Source of the DNA: Oryzias latipes
Taxonomy: Eukaryota > Chordata > Actinopteri > Beloniformes > Adrianichthyidae
Assembly: GCF_002234675.1 (NCBI RefSeq)
Contig: NC_019859.2
Location: forward strand, 12,911,483-12,975,482
Length of the DNA: 64,000 bases
Reading direction: 5' to 3'
In this document: positions 57,305 through 64,000 of the stretch, in pieces
How positions within the stretch are numbered: position 1 is the first letter of the stretch
How the letters are laid out: the number at the start of each line of letters is the position of its first letter
Made by a program: the position numbers and the translations under genes
The notes under the pieces: model-generated
What the model saw: the letters and a program-made list of their open reading frames with translations, nothing else
Databases searched by the model: none
Told to the model about the DNA's origin: nothing

Positions 57305-60300
57305 TTACATTGTACACTTGACATAAAGTGTTTTCTGTTCAAAAATGTCAAACATATAATTGTGAAGTTTTAATGTCTTTGCTTCTGAAAGTCAACTAAA
57401 GCCCAAACATTTACATCTCCTATGATCCTGCATACTCCTTTCAAAAAATTAAAAAAGCTTGATGATGAATTTCTATTATAACAGAATATTTTTTCTTTTC
57501 TTTTAAATGAATTTTGAAACACACACACATTTATTCATGTATCACACACTCATCCTTCATATGCCATATGAACCTATAGGTAGAGGTAATAAATGGCATG
57601 ACTACACTGAGCTTGCTCTCAATTTAAAGGATCAACAGCTCCAGCTTACACGATGCTTTTACAGAACAATCTGGGGTTTTTTAGTATGTCCAATGGCAGT
57701 GATCTGAGTGAAAATACTATTTGTATATAATCTAACACTTCTGTGCTTGTGAGAGGTCATTACATATGACCTATTTGACTGTAGAGGATAATATCATCCT
57801 AGGACACATGAGCACAGGCATGTGATGTCCACAGGTCCACACTTCAGGGAATGAAGACCAAATACGACCATTACACACAAACCCACACATGCTCATTCCC
57901 TGGTGTGTTGCAGCATAATAACAGGGATAGGGAGAAATGGGGAGCAAAATACAGAGAGTAGATGGCAAGGAAACAAGGGTTTAAAAGTAAAGAACGAAGA
58001 TTAAATAGAAGGTTGTGAAGAAGGATAAATGTCAGACATGAGAGATGCATTCAACATCACAAGCAGACCAGACAGATAGTATTTTCCTTTCTAACTTCAC
58101 AAAATGTTTTTACAACAACTTCCCCCAGAAGATACCTACCTTTTTCTTTTTTGCTCCATGTTTCTTTTTATGAGTTTAAGGTTTTATAGCTGAATGCTTA
58201 CAGAGTTCAAGGTGTGCAGAAGGAGGATTGCATACTGTTATTTTGCTGCTGAAAGTGTTTTTACTGCATGTTTTTTGTGTGATTACATGTAAATGGCGAG
58301 ATTAGAGAGCATGCAGAATGATTGAAAAGGAGCACAGTGATGTTCTTCTGTCTGTTTCGTTGGTGCTGTAAAGCCATAAAGTTGCACCAGAGACTTCTGA
58401 GTGATGGAATTGGACTACCACAACCAGGAGACCAATAACATTTGAAGCTCAGACGGCTCATGCCAAGTGACCAATGAAGGGGGCTGAATTGCCCATCATT
58501 TCTCAGCTTCATGCATCCGCTGAGCCTCATTCCCAGACTCCCCCAGTAACAGCACAGCATTTGTATCTTGAGTGTTGCAGAAATGTTTTGGCTTTATTTT
58601 TCTCTTTTTATTATTTTTTTTTATTTTGTCCAAAAACATGCAGGCTCTTTCAGAAGTGAAATGAAACAGTACCATATAAAAATAGCATTTCAAGTGAAAT
58701 ATATCAAAATTTCTTAGAACTCAGAATGAAAAATGTATATCCAAATACAAAGAGAAAATCTAACTGAGGGAGAAGTTAACTAAATTTTTTTTTTGCTTTT
58801 GTTGCACAATAAGCCTGCAAAATAAAAAAGCTCATTTGAATCCACCATCTTCTTATAGACAATGTCCGATTACTGTATACAACCCATGTGTCTTCTGCTA
58901 AATGATGTAAAGCTAATGAACCCGATAACAATTGTACTAAAAAGTCAATCCAAAAAGAAGAAAGGATTATGAAACACAGAGTGTTTAGCATATCAGAGGT
59001 CCAGAAAAATCAAAGATCATCAAATTTAAACAAATTTTCACCAAAAAATACTTAATCTTATATTTGTAGAGAAAATTATTGCTAAAATGATATTTTTTAC
59101 ATTTATTTTACTTTGCAGGATGCTTTAACTAACGTGGAGGGATTGCTCATTTGTCTCCTTATATTTTGTAGTTTATCCAAACTGCCTTAAAAACATTAGC
59201 TCTGTCAGAGCAAAATCTTTATGTTTTTTTAGCCCCAGCATGCTTGTGTTTGTGCTCGGGTCCCTGGGTGTCTGTTGTGCGTGTATTGATTTCCCCGTAT
59301 TGAACAGACAAAACAGCAGGGTGATCCAAATCAGTGCTTTCTGTAACGAAAGAACAGCCCTCTTTTTTTTAGTGAAAAATACATGATAAAAGGGAAATTC
59401 TGGTTTGTTTGGCAGCTTCTTCAAGTCTCTTCTTTTTGAAACAAACTGAGTCTTCAGCCTCACTGTCAGGCACCAGTGCTGATTTATGAGTAACACATCT
59501 CCCATTTGTGTAATTCACAAACTGACCTCAGCTGTTTGACTTATTGATTTTTGCTAGAGTGGGGCTCTTAAAGCACTCGTCTTGTCCTGATGCTGGGACT
59601 CGGTCCAGAATACAGTGTGTTCAGAGTCCTTGGTGCTGCCGTGTCCTGTGGTTGTCCAGGGGTCACTGCAGATGGTGAGAAGCACTGGCTGGCCTGTGGT
59701 TGTTTCCCAGGTGTCTGTGTGTAATGGCTCCCACAGAACCTACTCCTCGCCGACCATTACTTTCTATGAATAGCTGCTGCATTGCAGATGGGGTGGAACA
59801 CGTGAAATGGGGAGGAAGGCTGTAACGGTAAGATTGATGCCAATAATGGTAAAGGGAAATGGTTTGCTGAGAAAGGGGGGAGCAGAATAAGATGACCAAG
59901 GCGCTGTGTCCATGCTATTGTTGGCGCAGGACTGAAAGTGAAATTCTGTTTTCAAGGTCAGTTGGGTCCTTATACAGAAATAATTCCAAGTGAAGCTGGC
60001 TGCTTTTTATTTTCATTGGCTTAGAAAAATTGTCTGGTCCTTCAGAGGACCATCGTATAAGAGGAAAAAATTCAGTCACCTGCCGAGAGGAGTAAAGGAA
60101 AACAGCAAGAGGGTTGATAAAATTGATAAAACAATGATTTTCTTCCATTTTTTTATGGTTATCTTTAAGAATGTTCAATGATTGCTGTGGATGAACATCT
60201 TACTAAGTGCATCCAAAGTGTCCTTTTGCCCTTTAGAAATAAACAGTATAATTATGTATTACATATATTTGGTGGAAGAGAGCAGAAAGGCAAAAAGGAT

Positions 60301-60604
60301 CAATTCATTATAAAATCCAGTTTACTTCAGAAAAGAATAAAAATAATTAACTTATTTGAAACTGATTTGGAACAGATTTATTTTAGGCAAATATCACCCA
60401 AAAAAAGTACAAAAGAAGACAAACAAGAGAGATGTCATGGATATACCAAGCTTAAGATGATTAGTCATTCGTTGTTTAGAAAAAAAAAATTGAAGTAAAA
60501 TAAATATATATCCATATAAATACATGTTCAGACAAATGCAAATTATACTTTTAATTAGATACAATACATGACCCATTGAATCCATGAAATTTGAAGTTTA
60601 TCAA
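57305..60604. other. No gene seen
   Basis: 3.3 kb of AT-rich intergenic DNA with only short, unrelated open frames. Confidence 0.5.
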
Positions 60605-61047
60605 CTTTAAGTGGCGCTTTAATTATGATTATTCCATTTTTAGGAAATATCAAAAACCTGTGTCATTTTCGACATAGATTCTGCAGAGAGGCAGGAGTAC
60701 ATTAGAAATTTGCCTCTAAATTGTGGGTGAAACTGTTGGCACCTGCGTCCCGAACAGCTTGAGCCAGATGTCAGCTCGGACAAAGAAGATGAAGACGTAT
60801 GGATCTAGTCGTCTACAAGTGGATGCATCGGAATAGATTGGAGCAGGGAGCTTGTGGCCCACTGATTGTTGCACCTACATTACAGCTACAAGCTTTTTCC
60901 AACAGCATTTTTTCATCTGCTCCCGATTCCCAACTATTTAAATACTCAGAAATGCAATTTTAAGCTTAATTTTCTTTGATTACAGTATGTCCTCCATCGT
61001 GAGAAAAATGCCATGTTAAAAACACAATTTTCATTGGAGTGGGTGTG
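60605..61047 (+). mobile_element. MITE family C copy
   Basis: Contains TTGCCTCTAAATTGTGGGTG, AGCAGGGAGCTTGTGGCCCA and right end TTTTCATTGGAGTGGGTG. It has an internal deletion relative to the 40164 copy. Confidence 0.75.
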
Positions 61048-61849
61048 TGACGAACATTTTAATACAATGCCTTACTCTTCATTTCGTCGCAAAGAAAATC
61101 TAAATATGTTTTTACTAGGGGTGTAATGATTCATTTAAACAATGATTTGATTCACGTCACAATTAGTGGTTGCTGATCTGTTTCATAGTCGATATTAGCT
61201 CAGTTGGAAGGATCTTATTCAATCCAGTCAATCCGACCTCATATCGATCCAGGACATCATTAGTGAAAGGTTCGACCAGGGGAACAGGTGAAGTTTTCCA
61301 AATCACATGTAAATTTAATGTGTACAAGCAAACAAGTAAACAAGATTTAATGGCACCATTCACATTTCAGTTTCATTAAGTTCAGCTCACTGTTGTTTTT
61401 CCACAACAAAATAATGCAAACGAGACATTAGAACATTCTACCACACTGTATGGTCACATGACTGCAGAATTCAGTGCTACAAAGGACTGGAATGATGGCC
61501 TGATCATTTTTTGCTGCCATCACGTGTGTGTTGTCCATTGTGATGACACTTGGTCATTTTTACCTCAGTAAAATGAACCTACGATGTGTCAATCCAAATG
61601 GTATATTGATTATCGATTTATCTTATTTTGAAACGATTTGATAATGGGTTGGTTAGATTCAATTAACAACATGCCTCAGACAGTTTTTAGAAAGTGCTGG
61701 AGGCTGCATATTATTGACTTTATGAAAGAAGCCTATAGACCACTGAACATTTAAACAGGGGCTGTATTTGACCCACGGCCGGACTTTGGACATGCCCTTT
61801 CTCATGTCTGGTTGGAGTTTTAAGTTCTTTTAAACTCTAAACAGACCCC
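61048..61849. other. No gene seen
   Basis: Intergenic DNA upstream of klhl5; nothing recognised. Confidence 0.5.
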
Positions 61850-62042
61850 CTTTTCCCTCCCTTCCTCTCTCTCTCTCTGTCATGCTCCGCTTTCGGTCCA
61901 TATACTCCGCGTGGTTCCGCTCTCTCACTCGACTCGCGGTTACCGGGCGCACGGTTGCCAAGAGAGACGCGTGTGCAGCCACATCGGTGGAAAAAACGGC
62001 ACGGGATCTCCCCCCGCCATTTCCTCGTGTAATAGCCCTGGA
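61850..62042 (+). promoter_or_regulatory. klhl5: klhl5 5' region: pyrimidine tract, CpG-rich leader and uORF
   Basis: A CT-rich tract (61848-61880) leads into CpG-rich sequence. An ATG at 61882 opens a 69-codon frame that ends at 62091, out of frame with and overlapping the klhl5 start at 62043. If transcription starts upstream of 61882, this uORF would reduce initiation at the main ATG. The start site is not visible. Confidence 0.5.
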
Positions 62043-62638
62043 ATGTCGTGTAGTGGATCGGGCTCTTCCTCGCGGAAGGAGTTCGATGTGAAGCAGATCC
62101 TTAGGATCCGATGGAGGTGGTTCGGTCACCCCGCGGTTCCTCCGCCTCTTTCCCCGCCGGTGGGAGATTACCTCGCCAGGAGGAGGACGGGCGGCAGCTC
62201 CGGGGAAGGACCGTCCGTTAGCGGCTGTAGCAACTCCAATTCAGCCAGTCTGAACCACAGCTCGGGGAGCCACAGCGGACTGGTGGCCAGCGGCAGCGCG
62301 GGCTCGAACCTGTGCAACGGCAGCAACAGAAAGTTTGCCGAATCGGCGGGGAGTCGAAGCGGTCCGGGGGGAGCGACGTTCGGAGCCACGGGGAACTCCT
62401 GCACGCGCTCCTTCAGCCACCCAGAGTGCAGAGGCTCGTGGGTGTCCCCTCCGCTCCCCCGTCGCCCTCGCCAGGTGACAAACATGGAGCCCCCTGTCGA
62501 GGCCCCGATGCCCCACTTAGTAGCCGAGCCGTCGGCTCATGGCGTGGTTGAGCCGGAGCCTGAGGAGGCTGCCTTGGCGGCGGCTGTGGGCGCGGAGGAG
62601 AACAACAACCACCCGGAAACAGACACGAGTTCGTGCAG
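62043..62638 (+). CDS. klhl5: Kelch-like protein 5, first coding exon (partial gene)
   Basis: ATG at 62043 and donor CAG|GTAGG at 62639 (phase 2); the rest of the gene lies beyond the window. Residues about 10-28 read SRKEFDVKQILRIRWRWFGH, nearly identical to the N-terminus of the long human KLHL5 isoform. The exon ends ETDTSSCR, matching human SDSSSCR before the BTB domain. In between is a Ser/Gly/Asn-rich low-complexity linker of some 170 residues that is not conserved with human. The BTB, BACK and Kelch domains are in later exons. KLHL proteins act as substrate adaptors of Cullin-3 ubiquitin ligases or as actin-associated scaffolds; the substrate of KLHL5 is not established here. No in-frame ATG occurs upstream in the open frame. 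Confidence 0.95.
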
Positions 62639-62958
62639 GTAGGATGGAGATGGAGATTTTATAGTGTCATGGTATTAATAAAAGCTGTGAAAAATACTTT
62701 ATATTTTGTTTTACAAAAGTCAAAAATAGTAACTTTTGGAAAAGTTTCGACATCAAATGTTCCCCAATGTGGTCCTTTTTTTAAGTTAGTGGAAATAATC
62801 CGCTCACATGAAAAGTGGAAACTGAAGAAAATAGTTCTACTGTCTGATTTGGATGATGCTAATCGTTTACTACTTTTATGTGAAAAACCTACAAAAATTG
62901 AAAAGAATTACATCGAAAAGTACTATTTTGACTATGACTCAATATGCAAGACTGTAAT

Positions 62959-62961
<3 letters not shown>

Positions 62962-63048
<87 letters not shown>
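62962..63048. repeat. (AT)n microsatellite
   Basis: About 87 bp of pure AT repeat in the klhl5 intron. Confidence 0.98.
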
Positions 63049-63049
<1 letters not shown>

Positions 63050-63559
63050 CTTATGCAGTCTTCGTATTAAAGACAACTATTCATATGTTTTCTCCTAGTT
63101 TTCCTTAATCTCAGATAAGTCTCTTTTTTAAGACTTTTCTTATTGTCACTGCTGATATAGTTTCTACGAGGGAAACAGTAAATGATTATGGTTTACTGTT
63201 GTGTCAAGTTTCAAATCATATCTTCGTTAATTATAATGGGTGTTAGGCAGAGCAAATTACTCCTCACACATGCGTAAAACCGGTAGGTAAACAAAAATAA
63301 AAGAACACATTTTGAATTACATGCATAAAGCCTTGGACATCTTGTGGTTGCCATACCAACGCAGAGATTAGTGTACGTGCGGTTTGGGTTCCTTACATGG
63401 ATGATTGTGCAGTTGTGTGTGCGACCCATTCCTCTTCTTTTGAGGGTTCCTGCGTACTCCAAGAACCAGGGTGCCATGTTTCTGAAGGGGATCGTGGGAA
63501 GCGATGCATATGGAATCTCAAAATGTCTTAAGGCTCTGCTGGGCTCAGCTCCGCTCAAG

Positions 63560-63584
63560 CCCCCCCCCCCCCCCTTTTTTTTTT
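63560..63584. repeat. Poly-C then poly-T tract
   Basis: Fifteen C followed by ten T. Confidence 0.95.
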
Positions 63585-64000
63585 GAGGCTACACCAAGCT
63601 GTGCCCCGTTTAATCCTGCTGTGCTTTATTTCATTACCCTCTTCTCCCTCCTTCTGTCTCCTGTTCATCCACGCCCAACCCTGCACCATTCATTTGGCCT
63701 CTCTATTTCCTCCTGTCAATAGCCATGGAAGTGTGTGTGTGGGTGTGAAAGAGTGAAGCAGGGAGGGAGAATGACAGTTGGCGGACTGTCCTAGCTTGAT
63801 GCAGGGATTTAACAATCTGTCTGCTTGGTGAGAACCTCCTTCTTTCCACTCGTCCTCTCCACCTCTCTGTTCTATGTTGAGTGCCCACCAGGCTCCGTTC
63901 GGGGGAACTGGAAGGCAGTGTTCCCCCACTTCAAAGTCATCTCCTCTGGCAGTATTTAGCCACACCATTCATCTATATACACACATGCACACACACACAC

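Larger units (their letters stand above)
62639..64000 (+). other. klhl5: klhl5 intron 1 (start)
   Basis: From the donor at 62639 to the end of the window. It contains an AT microsatellite and a C/T homopolymer (listed). Sequence near 63330-63560 is complex and gives open frames on both strands, but I recognise no product. The window ends in a CA run. Confidence 0.6.

Noticed and set aside
63211-63586. Overlapping open frames near a possible gene fragment in klhl5 intron 1
   Set aside because: No similarity I can name and no splice sites with matching phase.

Overview
The window is vertebrate nuclear DNA, almost certainly from a ray-finned fish. Coding sequence is broken into short exons with GT..AG introns. 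Intergenic DNA is AT-rich and full of short MITE-like DNA transposons, tRNA-derived SINEs and microsatellites of kinds I know from teleosts; an Oryzias-like (medaka-type) fish is my guess for the species group, not a demonstrated fact. Four protein-coding genes and one tRNA can be assembled, in the order klf3 (+), tRNA-Pro(AGG) (-), fam114a1 (+), tmem156 (-), klhl5 (+, first coding exon only). This is the gene order of human 4p14, minus the TLR10-TLR1-TLR6 cluster that separates KLF3 from FAM114A1 in human.

Layout: 1-9080 holds no assembled gene, one unidentified candidate exon (861-1028), a long CATA microsatellite and several dispersed repeats. 9080-21880 is klf3: CpG-rich noncoding exon 1, a 7-kb intron, five coding exons (346 aa) and a long 3'UTR. 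22089-22160 is the tRNA. 22640-31664 is fam114a1 (12 coding exons, 581 or 594 aa depending on the exon-7 donor), with an 837-bp hAT element and a 21-bp minisatellite in its introns. 33325-39403 is tmem156 on the minus strand (10 exons, 364 aa), convergent with fam114a1. 39404-62042 is a 22.6-kb intergenic region of transposon copies, a LINE remnant and non-repetitive stretches that could be regulatory. 62043-62638 is klhl5 coding exon 1; its intron runs off the window.

The genes do not form a pathway: KLF3 is a CtBP-recruiting zinc-finger repressor, FAM114A1 a NOXP20-family protein, TMEM156 a poorly known membrane protein, and KLHL5 a BTB-Kelch protein. Their adjacency is conserved synteny. 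I found no clear new biological system. The most unusual things are a 51-bp near-perfect inverted repeat with a 536-bp spacer (51562-52199), a tmem156 cytoplasmic tail built from frame-neutral phase-1 microexons, a retroposon with a 5' fold-back palindrome and 13-bp target duplication (48389-48624), a minisatellite carrying 13 RUNX-like motifs, and a roughly 200-bp unnamed duplicated element.
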